From Nitrosospira sp. NpAV (GTDB lineage: Bacteria; Pseudomonadota; Gammaproteobacteria; Burkholderiales; Nitrosomonadaceae): a stretch of DNA of 64,000 bases. The stretch's first letter is position 1, and each line of letters begins with the position of its first letter. Position numbers and translations under genes: made by a program. The DNA lies in assembly GCF_000832065.1 (NCBI RefSeq), contig NZ_JXQM01000014.1:1-64000 (forward strand). The letters are read 5' to 3'. The notes under the pieces were generated by a model. It was not told where the DNA came from. It saw only the letters and a list, made by a program, of their open reading frames with translations, and ran no database searches. Below are positions 8,056-17,214 of this stretch, piece after piece.

Positions 8056-9685
8056 AGTCACGGTCCAAGTCGGCTACCTTAGCGATTGACATCCTTTCAG
8101 GAGGCAAGAAGTAACGGCCTTTTTTTTCGCTATTAAGCTTGCGATATACCCCAACCAAGTCATCCCTCACGTACTCTTTAACATGGACCTTTATGTACGG
8201 ATTGAATGCCAATTCGTGCATTGCGATTAGGGCGATTCTCTGCCCCAAGAATGACTTTAAGGTTCTGAAGTTTTGAGCAACCTCAATCTTGTCATCAAGA
8301 CCGCCGGTTGCTGCAATGTATATTGTTGCGCCCGCACGCACAGGCCCATCAGGTTCAGCTTTCAGAACATCTTTTGCAAAGTGAAGGTGCTTGGAGTCCT
8401 TATATCCCTTCTGAGCCAGCAGGCTCCACAGTCGATAATTCTGCCAACTGTAGATGGCTCTTACCCCATCACGAAGATATTCGACCACTGATGCCAGGCT
8501 TTCAGGGTCAGTAGGTACTGCAAGAAGATAACGAACGAATTGATCTGTAGAAGCAGGATGATCGGGAATTGCCTTTATTATCTGTGGTGTCACGTCTGAA
8601 TAAAGCTCTGGCGGGACATAAAAATCATTACACAGCGCCAAGAATTCCATTCGCCTTATGCAATATCTGAAGTCACGCGAGTCGGTTTTATTTTCGGTAA
8701 TCAGTTGTTGAAATAAGGCCTTCAAATCGGGGATCGATCTTAAAATTGCGCTTCTGGAACGCGTCTTCCATATTTCATCAATTCGCTGTACTTCAGGGGA
8801 CCCATCATCAAGACACTCGGCTATCAGCTTGCTATCCGTTCCAGGGGCTATTACCGTTTTCTTTGAGTTGATAGACAGGCCGATATCGCGAAGACAAACG
8901 CTGAGCTGTTTTAGCGCACTGCGCGCCTCAAAAACGCTAGAGCAGACGATCTTTATATCATCCATATATCGAAAGTACGCAAAGCCTGCGCGCAGCATTG
9001 TTAAATCAACACGTCGCATATACACATTTGCAAGGAACGACGACGCGTCTCGATTCTGCGGAAGACCTCTATCGGGCTCATAAGTCCAAGCCTGCAAGCA
9101 ACTAAAAAGTAGTTGGATGTGTGACCTAATGTCAGCTTTTTGGGCGCTATTTGCCTGAACTTCGGGGAGCATCTCAAGAAAAGCGCTCTTTAACCGGGGT
9201 AGGGAAATATTTTCAAAGTAATTAGCTATATCTGTAGAAAGCAGTATCTTGTCCTCCCCCATGTCACTACGAACGGTGCCGACAAAATCCTGCCATGCTG
9301 GAATGGCTCTACGAAACATATATCTTTCATTTGGCCGAAGATAGTTGTAACGATGACTAAAAACATTCCAAGGAATAAGCTTGTCAAAGAAGGGGATAAG
9401 AAATGAGGCAAGACCATGATAAAGCGCGCGATCTGCCAAGCCTGTTTCTAGCGCATAGCGCAATGTAAAGTTGGGTTTCGGAACATTTAGTATGTGCCGC
9501 GCTGATGGCACGTATTCGCCGTGATTCGACTCAAAGTTATCATTGATACGCGTCGTGATGAGCCCTGTATCAATCATATCTTCATAGCCCAGAGGATCAG
9601 GAAACCAGTCATCTTTAAGATCATATCGCAGCTGCTTAAATAAGCTGCTTTCGCTAAATTGAATTCGTCCTAATTCGATTATCAT
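8048..9685 (-). CDS. Reverse transcriptase with C-terminal helical extension, possible defence-associated RT
   Basis: 545 residues from the ATG at 9685, chosen because MIIELGRIQF begins the recognisable protein and a promoter-like sequence lies just upstream; the frame is open to a TTG at 9745. RT motifs in order: RRAIPAWQDF, motif A STDIANYFENI (Asp152), motif B GLPQNRDASSFLANVYM (207-223), the catalytic YMDD (240-243) and INSKKT (272-277). Motif B lacks the PQG of group II introns and retrons. No maturase, endonuclease or Cas1 domain is fused. Residues 300-545 are a helical, HEAT-like extension, as seen in the UG/Abi group of bacterial RTs. It is the first gene of an operon with the family A polymerase and overlaps it by 8 bp. 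Confidence 0.9.
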   Translation of the reverse strand: MIIELGRIQFSESSLFKQLRYDLKDDWFPDPLGYEDMIDTGLITTRINDNFESNHGEYVPSARHILNVPKPNFTLRYALETGLADRALYHGLASFLIPFFDKLIPWNVFSHRYNYLRPNERYMFRRAIPAWQDFVGTVRSDMGEDKILLSTDIANYFENISLPRLKSAFLEMLPEVQANSAQKADIRSHIQLLFSCLQAWTYEPDRGLPQNRDASSFLANVYMRRVDLTMLRAGFAYFRYMDDIKIVCSSVFEARSALKQLSVCLRDIGLSINSKKTVIAPGTDSKLIAECLDDGSPEVQRIDEIWKTRSRSAILRSIPDLKALFQQLITENKTDSRDFRYCIRRMEFLALCNDFYVPPELYSDVTPQIIKAIPDHPASTDQFVRYLLAVPTDPESLASVVEYLRDGVRAIYSWQNYRLWSLLAQKGYKDSKHLHFAKDVLKAEPDGPVRAGATIYIAATGGLDDKIEVAQNFRTLKSFLGQRIALIAMHELAFNPYIKVHVKEYVRDDLVGVYRKLNSEKKGRYFLPPERMSIAKVADLDRDYE

Positions 9686-9717
9686 TGTTATTGGTGAATG
9701 TGAAAGCAGTGCAATAA

Positions 9718-9747
9718 GATACTGGAATAAATCATTGGAGCGCAATG
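9718..9747 (-). promoter_or_regulatory. Candidate promoter of the RT-PolA operon
   Basis: Reading the minus strand, TTGCGC is followed after 18 nt by TATCTT, about 35 nt upstream of the ATG at 9685. The match to a sigma-70 promoter is modest. It sits between the hairpin terminator at 9831-9859 and the RT start, which is where a promoter is needed. Confidence 0.3.
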
Positions 9748-9824
9748 ATCAATTCGGTTACAACCTCAAGCGTGTCTACTCAAACGGAATCCAATGCGGA
9801 AACCTTGTCGATAGATCGTAAGAA

Positions 9825-9864
9825 ATAAAAACGGCCTAGAGAAAATATCTCTAGGCCGTTTTTT
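9825..9864. terminator. Strong bidirectional hairpin terminator upstream of the RT
   Basis: A perfect 12-bp stem (ACGGCCTAGAGA at 9831-9842 and its complement at 9848-9859) closes a 5-nt loop. It is followed by a T run on the plus strand and flanked by an A run on the other side, so it can work in both directions. It is the clearest intrinsic terminator in the window. On the minus strand it shields the RT operon from transcription entering from the tRNA side. On the plus strand it could end a short RNA starting near 9750. Confidence 0.85.
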
Positions 9865-10099
9865 GTTAGCATGGAAAGCATTCAAGCCCGCGACTTAATC
9901 AATTAAGCGGTCCTAATTAGCCTGAATTCTAATTCTATAAAGCGATAACGTTTGTGTTGTAGCAAATACATATTGCTCCGATTTGAATACTGCTCAGACG
10001 CCGCCGATGTGGTCAGATTTAAGCTATCCTTCATACTACTACCGGTCTACTACGCTGAGATAATAAAAAGTTACGTCGAGATAGGTACTTGAAAGAACG

Positions 10100-10142
10100 G
10101 TGGGTCGTGAGCGGCTCGAACGCTCGACCTCCGGATTATAAG
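10100..10142 (-). pseudogene. Orphan 3' half of a tRNA (second attachment-site remnant)
   Basis: On the minus strand this reads as the 3' part of a tRNA: anticodon loop CTTATAA and stem TCCGG, variable AGGTC, T arm GAGCG-TTCGAGC-CGCTC, acceptor strand ACGACCC, then A and CC. The 5' half that should precede it is missing; the sequence there cannot form the D arm. It differs from the island's own target tRNA-Thr and from tRNA-Lys at 37014. If the loop is read as an anticodon it would be TAT. Such 3' fragments are usually left by an integrase that uses a different tRNA target. Confidence 0.6.
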
Positions 10143-10287
10143 AGGCGGTTTTTACTACCTTCGAAGAGCCCACCCACTGCTACCCATAAGCTGATGTTTG
10201 CGGTAGCTTACGAGGCTCCAAGTACCACTTCCGCTGGGGAACTCCAAGCCCAGAGTATCGCAACTAGATAGCAACTCATGTGCTATC

Positions 10288-10306
10288 GTCTACACTCTGT
10301 CTACAT
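10288..10306 (+). repeat. Right copy of the GTCTACACT repeat, candidate integrase arm-type site
   Basis: GTCTACACTCTGTCTACAT differs by one base from the copy at 3272-3290 and lies 46 bp inside the right attachment repeat. Same orientation as the left copy. Confidence 0.45.
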
Positions 10307-10351
10307 CTCTGCACAGTCATTTCAATATAAATTTCTAAGTTGTTGATTTCA

Positions 10352-10427
<76 letters not shown>

Positions 10428-10780
10428 TTCGAAGAAAATCGAATTACGATTATAGAGGTTTGGGAAACCGCGGGCAAATTGGTCGACGCCTGGAACCGGC
10501 GAAAGAGGTGCAGCAAGTTCGCAAATCCTGCGGATGTATCGCATACGCGCCTCCGGAAGAAGCCCATACCCTTTCATAACGATCCGACTTATCACCCCGA
10601 TTTATCGAGAAGATGGGAAAGGTCGCGGGAGACAGCATGCAGCGAAGCCTTAATCCCATTAGTGCACAACTTTCGCACATTCCTTTCATCGATACGCTCA
10701 AGTATAGATATTTTCTTCTATTTTCGTCGATTCTCTCCTAACATATGGACATTTTTCACCAGTTGCGGCACACTTATTGA
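10428..10780. other. Intergenic region between tRNA-Thr and aroQ
   Basis: Contains the tRNA promoter at its left end. I see no gene remnant or hairpin of note in the rest; the region just before aroQ is AT-rich and probably holds its promoter and leader. Confidence 0.6.
10449..10477 (-). promoter_or_regulatory. Promoter of tRNA-Thr
   Basis: On the minus strand TTGCCC (10472-10477) is followed after exactly 17 nt by a perfect TATAAT (10449-10454). The predicted start is about 15 nt upstream of the tRNA 5' end. Confidence 0.75.
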
Positions 10781-11236
10781 ATGAAAACCAAAGAATATCA
10801 AGTAAAAAATATTTTAGTCCTTCACGGCCCTAACCTGAATGTTTTAGGCAGGCGCGAACCCGAAGTCTACGGATCAACGACGTTAGAAGAAATTAACGAG
10901 AATTTAATGAATTTGGCTAAAGAGGCCGGAATAAGCTTGGCAACTTTCCAAAGTAACGCCGAGAGCGAATTAATTAATCGTATTCAGCGGGCCATGGAGG
11001 ATGACACCGATTTTATCATTATTAACCCGGCGGCATATACCCATACCAGCGTCGCCTTGCGAGATGCGCTTGCCGCTACAAGACTGCCATTCATTGAAGT
11101 TCATCTCTCCAATATCTTTGCCCGCGAATCCTTTCGCAAGGAGTCGTATTTTTCTGATCTGGCACTTGGCGTTATTAGCGGTTTAGGCGCCAAAGGTTAT
11201 GAGCTGGCCTTGAAATATGCTCTGGCACCCCGCTAG
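10781..11236 (+). CDS. aroQ: 3-dehydroquinate dehydratase, type II
   Basis: A 151-residue type II dehydroquinase that removes water from 3-dehydroquinate in the shikimate pathway, working as a dodecamer in the cytosol. The N-terminal [20 protein letters not shown] holds the catalytic Tyr30 and the lid Arg; [16 protein letters not shown] (81-96) and EVHLSNI (His108 region) form the rest of the active site. Length is usual, with about seven extra N-terminal residues. It is followed 196 bp later by accB, and the aroQ-accB-accC order is common in beta- and gammaproteobacteria. Confidence 0.97.
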   Translation: MKTKEYQVKNILVLHGPNLNVLGRREPEVYGSTTLEEINENLMNLAKEAGISLATFQSNAESELINRIQRAMEDDTDFIIINPAAYTHTSVALRDALAATRLPFIEVHLSNIFARESFRKESYFSDLALGVISGLGAKGYELALKYALAPR

Positions 11237-11432
11237 TGCACTTCTCAAAATCAAGATGTCTCGAATGTTTGACGGGCTTTGTATGTTTATTGAGCGAAAT
11301 TAACGGAAGATAGAAGCTATCTGCGTTATTTACGACATGGAATGTTGCAAGCGGTAGAGCCCTATGCTGATTATGATAGCGGATTTAGATAATTAGAGAT
11401 GCCCCAAGCGGGCGTTGTTCCGGGAGGTCTTT

Positions 11433-11888
11433 ATGGATCTGCGAAAACTTAAAAAACTGATTGAACTGGTGGAGGAGTCGGGTATCGGCGAACTGGAGAT
11501 TACAGAAGGTGAAGAAAAAGTTCGCATCAGCAAATCCGCATCCTCCACGCAGACTTATGTAACTGCGCCGCCGGTCATGCAAGCGGCTACTCCGGCCGCG
11601 GTTGAGCCCGTGGCAGCTACCCTGCCGCCCGCGGCGGCTGAGCCATTGCCGGAAGGCCATGTAGTGAAATCTCCAATGGTGGGAACATTTTATCGTACGT
11701 CGACTCCTGGCGCGAATCCATTCGTAGAAGTGGGACAGGCAGTGAAGGCCGGCGAAACGCTATGCATCATTGAAGCAATGAAGCTGCTCAACGAAATTGA
11801 ATCGGACAAGGATGGGGTGATCAAGGCGGTTCTCGTGGAAAACGGTCAACCCGTAGAGTACGGCGAGCCTTTATTCGTGATCGAATGA
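11433..11888 (+). CDS. accB: Acetyl-CoA carboxylase biotin carboxyl carrier protein
   Basis: 151 residues from the ATG at 11433, which has GGGAGG 6-7 nt upstream; an in-frame GTT-rich extension to 11415 is less likely. It carries biotin for the first step of fatty-acid synthesis. The N-terminal helix [23 protein letters not shown] is followed by an Ala/Pro-rich linker (about 45-75) and the biotinyl domain with EAMKLLNEI, where Lys117 is biotinylated. The PMVGTFYR thumb motif is present. It is followed by accC 73 bp downstream, forming the usual accBC operon, whose products bind each other. Confidence 0.97.
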   Translation: MDLRKLKKLIELVEESGIGELEITEGEEKVRISKSASSTQTYVTAPPVMQAATPAAVEPVAATLPPAAAEPLPEGHVVKSPMVGTFYRTSTPGANPFVEVGQAVKAGETLCIIEAMKLLNEIESDKDGVIKAVLVENGQPVEYGEPLFVIE

Positions 11889-11961
11889 TTTGAGTGCTGT
11901 TTTTATAGGGCGGAGAATAGAAAAGATGGTCGGCATCCTCGTGGTTCAATAGAGATATTCC

Positions 11962-13317
11962 ATGTTTGAAAAAATTCTAATAGCCAATCGCGGCGAGATT
12001 GCCCTGCGTATCCAGCGCGCCTGCCGTGAAATGGGCATTAAAACAGTGGCGGTACATTCCGAGGCGGATGCCAATGCAAAATATGTGAAGCTTGCCGATG
12101 AGTCCGTGTGTATTGGACCGGCGCCGTCGGCTCAGAGTTATCTCAACGTTCCTGCCATTATCAGCGCGGCTGAAGTAACCGACGCGGAAGCTATTCATCC
12201 CGGTTATGGCTTTCTCTCCGAAAATGCGGACTTCGCCGAGCGAGTGGAAAGCAGTGGTTTTGTCTTCATTGGTCCTCGCCCCGAAACCATCCGTATGATG
12301 GGCGATAAGGTCAGCGCCAAGAATGCAATGAAAAAGGCGGGGGTTCCCTGCGTTCCGGGATCCAATGGCGCATTGCCGGAATCTCTCGATGAGATCCGGG
12401 GAATCATCCGTGCAATTGGCTATCCCGTCATTATCAAGGCATCAGCGGGTGGCGGCGGGCGCGGGATGCGCGTGGTTCATACCGAGGCCGCATTGTCGAA
12501 TGCGGTCATAATAACCCGCAACGAGGCGCAGGCGGCATTCGGCAATCCTATGGTCTACGCAGAAAAATTTCTGGAAAATCCTCGGCATATCGAATTTCAG
12601 GTGCTGGTTGATGAACACCGCAATGCAATCCATTTGGGGGAACGCGAGTGCTCAATGCAGCGTCGCCACCAGAAAATCCTCGAAGAAGCGCCTGCCCTGG
12701 GCATTCCCCCCCGGCTACGTGACAGGATGGGTAGCCGCTGCGCCGATGCGTGCCGCCGTATCGGTTATCGTGGATTGGGAACATTCGAGTTCCTGTTTGA
12801 GAAAAACGAATTTTATTTCATCGAAATGAATACGCGTTTACAAGTGGAGCACCCCGTTACCGAGGCAATTACCGGAATAGATCTGGTAAAAGCACAAATT
12901 CGCGTCGCCGCGGGGGAAAAATTGACTATCCGCCAGCGAGATGTTTCGTGGAAAGGGCACGCAATCGAGTGTCGCATCAACGCCGAGGATCCTTATAAGC
13001 TTACGCCATCCGCTGGCCGTATCACGCAGTATCATGCGCCTGGCGGCCCCGGCATTCGTGTCGACTCCCATATTTATCATAATTACCTGGTGCCACCCTA
13101 CTACGATTCGATGATCGCCAAGGTGATTGCTTATGGCGACAACCGTGACCAGGCAATCGCCCGAATGCGCATTGCACTGTCGGAAATGGTGGTTGAAGGC
13201 ATCAGCACCAATATTCCATTGCATCTCGACCTGTTGTCAGATGCTGCATTTCTGACGGGTGGCACCAGCATCCACTATCTTGAGCAAAAGCTGGCCAATT
13301 ATAATAAGCCGGGTTAA
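11962..13317 (+). CDS. accC: Acetyl-CoA carboxylase biotin carboxylase subunit
   Basis: 451 residues, the normal length. It carboxylates the biotin of AccB using ATP and bicarbonate. Domain order: biotin carboxylase N-domain ([17 protein letters not shown]), ATP-grasp domain with the glycine loop [13 protein letters not shown] (about 160-172), the HIEFQVL strand, the metal site in [14 protein letters not shown] (about 288-301), and the C-terminal lid domain with [12 protein letters not shown]. All catalytic segments look intact. It lies in an operon with accB, and prmA follows 51 bp downstream. Confidence 0.98.
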   Translation: MFEKILIANRGEIALRIQRACREMGIKTVAVHSEADANAKYVKLADESVCIGPAPSAQSYLNVPAIISAAEVTDAEAIHPGYGFLSENADFAERVESSGFVFIGPRPETIRMMGDKVSAKNAMKKAGVPCVPGSNGALPESLDEIRGIIRAIGYPVIIKASAGGGGRGMRVVHTEAALSNAVIITRNEAQAAFGNPMVYAEKFLENPRHIEFQVLVDEHRNAIHLGERECSMQRRHQKILEEAPALGIPPRLRDRMGSRCADACRRIGYRGLGTFEFLFEKNEFYFIEMNTRLQVEHPVTEAITGIDLVKAQIRVAAGEKLTIRQRDVSWKGHAIECRINAEDPYKLTPSAGRITQYHAPGGPGIRVDSHIYHNYLVPPYYDSMIAKVIAYGDNRDQAIARMRIALSEMVVEGISTNIPLHLDLLSDAAFLTGGTSIHYLEQKLANYNKPG

Positions 13318-13368
13318 GCAAGGTGAGCGGCATTGCAGGGGAGTTTCCCTGAATAAGTATGGCAATAT

Positions 13369-14286
13369 ATGCCCTGGATTTCTCTTACCGTGGAAACCGA
13401 TGATGTGCATGCCGAGATCCTGAGCGATGCCATGCTTGAACTCGGTGCATTGTCCACGGACATACACGATGCGGCTGCCGGCACCGAGCGAGAGCAGCCG
13501 CTATTCGATGAGCCAGGCGAACTGGCGGGGGAAATCTGGTCCGTGCCGGAAGTTACCGCTTTATTCGCAGCGGATGCGGACATAACGTCCATCGTTCAGG
13601 CTGCGGCCCAGGCGGCTCAGCTTTCCGCCCCGCCCGCCTACCGGCTGACGTACGTGGAAGAGCAGGATTGGGTGCGGATGACGCAAGCGCAATTCGGTCC
13701 GATACAAATATCGTCACGATTGTGGGTCGTCCCCACCTGGCATCAGGCGCCCGATCCCGATGCCATCAATCTGATACTCGATCCCGGGCTGGCTTTTGGC
13801 ACAGGCAGTCATCCCTCCACTAAACTGTGCCTTGCCTGGCTTGACGAAAACCTGCAAGGGGGCGAAGATGTCCTTGATTATGGTTGCGGCTCCGGCATAC
13901 TTGCTATCGCCGCCTTGAAGCTCGGCGCAAACCGCGTAGTGGGAGTAGATATAGATGCGCAGGCGGTTGCGGCCAGCCGTGAAAATGCCGCGCTCAATCA
14001 ATGTGACGAAACAAAAACGGAATTTCATACGGCGCATTCTGGGGCTCGGACAGATCCGGCACGTGAAGCCTGGGCGGATGTGATTGTCGCCAATATTCTT
14101 GCCAATCCTTTGATCATGCTGGCTCCGATATTGATGCGTGCTGCCCGGCCGGGGGGAAGCATAGTGCTTTCCGGCATACTGGTGGATCAGGCGGAGGAAG
14201 TAAGGCAGGTTTATCAGCGATGGTTCAATATGCGTATCGCCGGAGTACAGGAGGGTTGGGCATTACTGACAGGGATCAGAAAATGA
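13369..14286 (+). CDS. prmA: Ribosomal protein L11 methyltransferase
   Basis: 305 residues. PrmA trimethylates ribosomal protein L11 using S-adenosylmethionine. The N-terminal substrate-recognition domain starts MPWISLTVE; the catalytic domain has [19 protein letters not shown] (about 138-156), the SAM-binding loop [20 protein letters not shown] (about 167-186) and the NPPY-like VANILANPL. Length matches the family. The Shine-Dalgarno is weak. The position after accBC is conserved in beta- and gammaproteobacteria. Confidence 0.95.
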   Translation: MPWISLTVETDDVHAEILSDAMLELGALSTDIHDAAAGTEREQPLFDEPGELAGEIWSVPEVTALFAADADITSIVQAAAQAAQLSAPPAYRLTYVEEQDWVRMTQAQFGPIQISSRLWVVPTWHQAPDPDAINLILDPGLAFGTGSHPSTKLCLAWLDENLQGGEDVLDYGCGSGILAIAALKLGANRVVGVDIDAQAVAASRENAALNQCDETKTEFHTAHSGARTDPAREAWADVIVANILANPLIMLAPILMRAARPGGSIVLSGILVDQAEEVRQVYQRWFNMRIAGVQEGWALLTGIRK

Positions 14287-14314
14287 ACTTGAACTTCTTG
14301 CGAAAGAGCGGGCC

Positions 14315-14983
14315 ATGGCCCTTATAACCCGTTGTCCCGACTGCGCCACTGCTTTCCGTGTGACGCCTTTGCAGTTACAGGCACACGGCGGGGAGGTACG
14401 GTGCGGACGCTGTGCGCATGTATTCAACGGTTTTGCCACGTTGGCCACAATGCAGGGACCGGAAGCTGTTGAGTTATCCAATGACGCAACTCCAGACAGA
14501 GCGGAAAGCCCGCGGGCTCCTTCTCCCTCTGTAAGTGATTCGATCATCGCCGCTTTAGCTGATCAGGAAGAATCCCGGGCCACTGGAAGCGAAACAGCAC
14601 AGCCCGAAGCTGCATCAGAAAGTCCGGTTCAGGAAGCGCCAGAACCGGGACCGCCAGAACCGGAACCGCCCGCTAGGGAAGAACCGACCCTACAAGTACC
14701 GCATGCAGCCAGTGCGCCGGGGAATGGCGCAACGGAACATTACATCGGGGACGATTATGCGGATAACTACGCGGATGATTACGGCTTCGATGCGCCGCCG
14801 TCGCGCAAGACTTCTCCTATATGGGGTATCGCGAGTTTGTTTCTGCTTGTTGTGCTGGCCGCGCAGGCCCTTTACTTTTTTCGCGCCGAGCTTTCTATCA
14901 TCGCACCGGCTACCAGACCATTTCTAGAACAATACTGCGAGTTATTGGGATGTACGATTTCGCTGCCCAGCCAGCGTATTTGA
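14315..14983 (+). CDS. MJ0042-type zinc-ribbon membrane protein, short DUF3426 relative
   Basis: 222 residues. The N-terminus is an MJ0042 zinc ribbon with paired cysteines CPDC (7,10) and CGRC (30,33). Residues 50-130 are a disordered Pro/Glu/Ala-rich linker with repeated PEP-like units, followed by an Asp/Tyr-rich acidic patch (about 144-158) and one transmembrane helix (about 171-190). The last 30 residues, with a CELLGC pair, are the beginning of the DUF3426 domain, which is normally over 100 residues longer and periplasmic. The gene is therefore shorter than its usual relatives after prmA. Function is not established. Confidence 0.8.
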   Translation: MALITRCPDCATAFRVTPLQLQAHGGEVRCGRCAHVFNGFATLATMQGPEAVELSNDATPDRAESPRAPSPSVSDSIIAALADQEESRATGSETAQPEAASESPVQEAPEPGPPEPEPPAREEPTLQVPHAASAPGNGATEHYIGDDYADNYADDYGFDAPPSRKTSPIWGIASLFLLVVLAAQALYFFRAELSIIAPATRPFLEQYCELLGCTISLPSQRI

Positions 14984-15030
14984 ATTAAAATTGACATCCC
15001 TGTCAAATCCAGAAGCCGCCTTCAAGCAAG

Positions 15031-15843
15031 ATGACCCCTGAGACGTTAGTTGAAATCAAAGGCTTGAACTTCTCCTACGGAGAGCGTTCCATCCTGAAAG
15101 GGGTCAACATGACGATGTCACGCGGTAAAGTCATCGCCATCATGGGCGGCAGCGGCAGCGGCAAGACCACGCTGTTGCGCCTTATCGGCGGTGCGGTCCG
15201 CCCCTCCTCCGGCTATGTAAAAGTTGCCGGCAAGGTAGTGCATGAGCTTAAAAGGGATGAGCTTTTCGAGATGCGCCGGAAAATGAGCATGCTATTCCAG
15301 TTCGGCGCGCTGTTTACCGATTTGTCGGTGTTTGACAATGTGGCTTTCCAGATGCGCGAACACACCGATTTGCCGGAATCCATGATCCGCGATCTGGTAC
15401 TGATGAAGCTGCAGGCAGTGGGTTTGCGCGGCGTGCACAATCTGATGCCCGCGCAACTTTCGGGCGGCATGGCGCGGCGGGTAGCGCTGGCCCGTTCGAT
15501 TGCGCTTGACCCGCTACTCATCATGTATGATGAACCGTTTACCGGGCTTGATCCCATTTCATTGACGGTCATCGGAAACCTGATCCGCCGTCTGACGGAC
15601 GCACTCGGTATGACCTCCATTGTCGTAACACACGATGTGCAGGAGTCCCTGAAAATTGTGGACTATGTTTATTTCATTTCGGAAGGAGTGATCGCGGCAC
15701 ATGGTACACCCGCGGAAGTGCGCGGATCGGTTGCGCCCTTTGTCCATCAGTTCGTGCATGGCGAAGAAGATGGTCCTGTGTCATTCCACTATCCCGCAGA
15801 GACTTACGCGAGCGACCTGAAATTGGAGAAAGGTTTTGCCTAG
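15031..15843 (+). CDS. mlaF: Phospholipid ABC transporter ATP-binding protein MlaF
   Basis: 270 residues. MlaF is the ATPase of the MlaFEDB inner-membrane complex that moves phospholipids between the inner and outer membrane and keeps outer-membrane asymmetry. Walker A is GGSGSGKTT (39-47), the ABC signature [14 protein letters not shown] (about 144-157), Walker [14 protein letters not shown] and the switch His in VVTHD. The following mlaE starts inside its last codons. First gene of a compact mlaFEDC-B cluster. Confidence 0.96.
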   Translation: MTPETLVEIKGLNFSYGERSILKGVNMTMSRGKVIAIMGGSGSGKTTLLRLIGGAVRPSSGYVKVAGKVVHELKRDELFEMRRKMSMLFQFGALFTDLSVFDNVAFQMREHTDLPESMIRDLVLMKLQAVGLRGVHNLMPAQLSGGMARRVALARSIALDPLLIMYDEPFTGLDPISLTVIGNLIRRLTDALGMTSIVVTHDVQESLKIVDYVYFISEGVIAAHGTPAEVRGSVAPFVHQFVHGEEDGPVSFHYPAETYASDLKLEKGFA

Positions 15844-16633
15844 GCGTATCGTCATCGGCATACGGGGTGTGGGTCATCGCGTGATAGACAGCATTTGGCG
15901 ACTGGGCTACGCCAGCCGCTTTTTCCTGTTGACGCTGCTTAAATCGGGCATCAGCTTTCGGCGCTTCGGCCTGGTTATTCGTGAGCTTTATTTTACGGGC
16001 GTATTGTCGCTGATTATTATCATCGTGTCGGGATTGTTTGTCGGTATGGTGCTGGGTTTACAGGGTTACGAAACGTTACAGAGATTCGGTGCCGAATCCG
16101 CCGTAGGCACGATGGTTGCGCTGTCGCTTGTCCGGGAACTGGGGCCCGTGGTGGCGGCGCTATTGTTTGCCAGCCGGGCTGGCTCCGCCATTACCGCTGA
16201 AATCGGCCTAATGAAGGCCACGGATCAATTGGCGGCGATGGAAATGATGGCGGTGGATCCGATTGCGCGGGTGGTTGCCCCCCGATTCTGGGCGGGTGTG
16301 ATTTCCATGCCGTTTCTGGCGGCAATGTTCTCCGTGGTCGGCGTGTTTGGCGGTTACCTGGTAGCGGTAGTATTGATCGGCGTGGACGATGGTTCATTCT
16401 GGTCACAAATGCAAAACGCGGTGGATTTCCGGTACGACATCGTCAACGGCGTCATCAAGACCTGTGTTTTTGGTGTGGCAGTGACGGCAATCGCCGTGTT
16501 CGAGGGTTATGACGCATCGCCCACGGCTGAGGGGGTGTCCGGCGCGACCACCCGCACCGTGGTGACTTCCTCGCTGGCGATTCTAGGACTGGATTTTGTT
16601 TTGACCTCGGTCATGTTCAGGGGAATGAGCTGA
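15836..16633 (+). CDS. mlaE: Phospholipid ABC transporter permease MlaE
   Basis: 265 residues, the inner-membrane permease of the Mla complex, with about five or six hydrophobic helices. The conserved core [44 protein letters not shown] (residues roughly 100-143) is diagnostic for the MlaE/YrbE family. The proposed start is TTG at 15836, overlapping mlaF by 8 bp and preceded by GGAGAAAGG; a GTG at 15880 is the alternative. The non-ATG start with tight overlap suggests translational coupling to mlaF. Confidence 0.95.
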   Translation: MPRRIVIGIRGVGHRVIDSIWRLGYASRFFLLTLLKSGISFRRFGLVIRELYFTGVLSLIIIIVSGLFVGMVLGLQGYETLQRFGAESAVGTMVALSLVRELGPVVAALLFASRAGSAITAEIGLMKATDQLAAMEMMAVDPIARVVAPRFWAGVISMPFLAAMFSVVGVFGGYLVAVVLIGVDDGSFWSQMQNAVDFRYDIVNGVIKTCVFGVAVTAIAVFEGYDASPTAEGVSGATTRTVVTSSLAILGLDFVLTSVMFRGMS

Positions 16634-17133
16634 TGCAACGGACAACAATGGATTTATGGGTAGGGGTATTTGTCATGGCAGGAATCGGCGCGTTGCTGAT
16701 TTTGGCTTTGAAAGTGGGAAATCTGGGCACTTACAGCGCAGCGGAGAGCTATACACTGATTGGAAATTTTGAGAATATCGGTGGGTTGAAGGTCAGGGCG
16801 CCGGTAAAAAGCGCCGGCGTGGTAGTGGGGCGGATAACAGATATTCGATTCAACACCGAGACTTACGATGCCGCGGTGACCATGAACATAGACAATCGCT
16901 ACCAATTTCCCAGAGACACTTTCGCCAGCATCCTTACATCGGGTCTTTTAGGTGAGCAATACATTGGCTTGGCGGCGGGTGGCGATGAGACAGTACTGAA
17001 GAATGGCGATAAAATCATGAAAACCAACTCCGCAATGGTTCTGGAAGAAATGATCGGGCGATTCCTATTCGATAAAGCATCGGAGAACAAGGCATCAGAA
17101 GACAGCGACAGCGATGATGACGGCAAGAAATAG
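16633..17133 (+). CDS. mlaD: Outer membrane lipid asymmetry protein MlaD (MCE domain)
   Basis: 166 residues. An N-terminal transmembrane helix (about 8-28) anchors the single MCE domain (about 38-118: YTLIGNFENIGGLKVRAPV and GLLGEQYIGLAAGG), which forms the hexameric periplasmic ring through which lipids pass. The tail is acidic (SEDSDSDDDGKK). The ATG overlaps the mlaE stop (ATGA arrangement), so expression is coupled. Length is typical. Confidence 0.95.
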   Translation: MQRTTMDLWVGVFVMAGIGALLILALKVGNLGTYSAAESYTLIGNFENIGGLKVRAPVKSAGVVVGRITDIRFNTETYDAAVTMNIDNRYQFPRDTFASILTSGLLGEQYIGLAAGGDETVLKNGDKIMKTNSAMVLEEMIGRFLFDKASENKASEDSDSDDDGKK

Positions 17134-17214
17134 CCATATATTCACGGCGTGGCATGTCTTGGCTTACGATGCGGTTTAAAATCTATGGTTCAACTAAATT
17201 CTAGCGAGGAAATC

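Larger units (their letters stand above)
9748..10351. other. Non-coding right end of the island
   Basis: About 600 bp with no supported protein gene. It holds the bidirectional terminator (9825-9864), a CTTAATCAATTAAG palindrome near 9893-9906, an orphan 3' tRNA fragment (10100-10142) and the right GTCTACACT repeat (10288-10306). A short frame at 10089-10271 only translates the antisense of the tRNA fragment and is not a gene. Confidence 0.7.

Noticed and set aside
8048-9745. Reverse transcriptase as part of a group II intron or diversity-generating retroelement
   Set aside because: No maturase or endonuclease domain, no intron domain V structure seen nearby, and no template/variable repeat pair was noticed in the island.
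10089-10271. 60-aa plus-strand frame starting MKERWVVSGSNARPPDYK
   Set aside because: Its first part is the antisense translation of the orphan tRNA fragment; this type of false protein is common at tRNA genes.
9746-10351. A retron-type msr/msd RNA next to the RT
   Set aside because: I looked for the paired a1/a2 inverted repeats and stem-loops of retrons and did not find them; only the terminator hairpin is clear, so no ncRNA is called.
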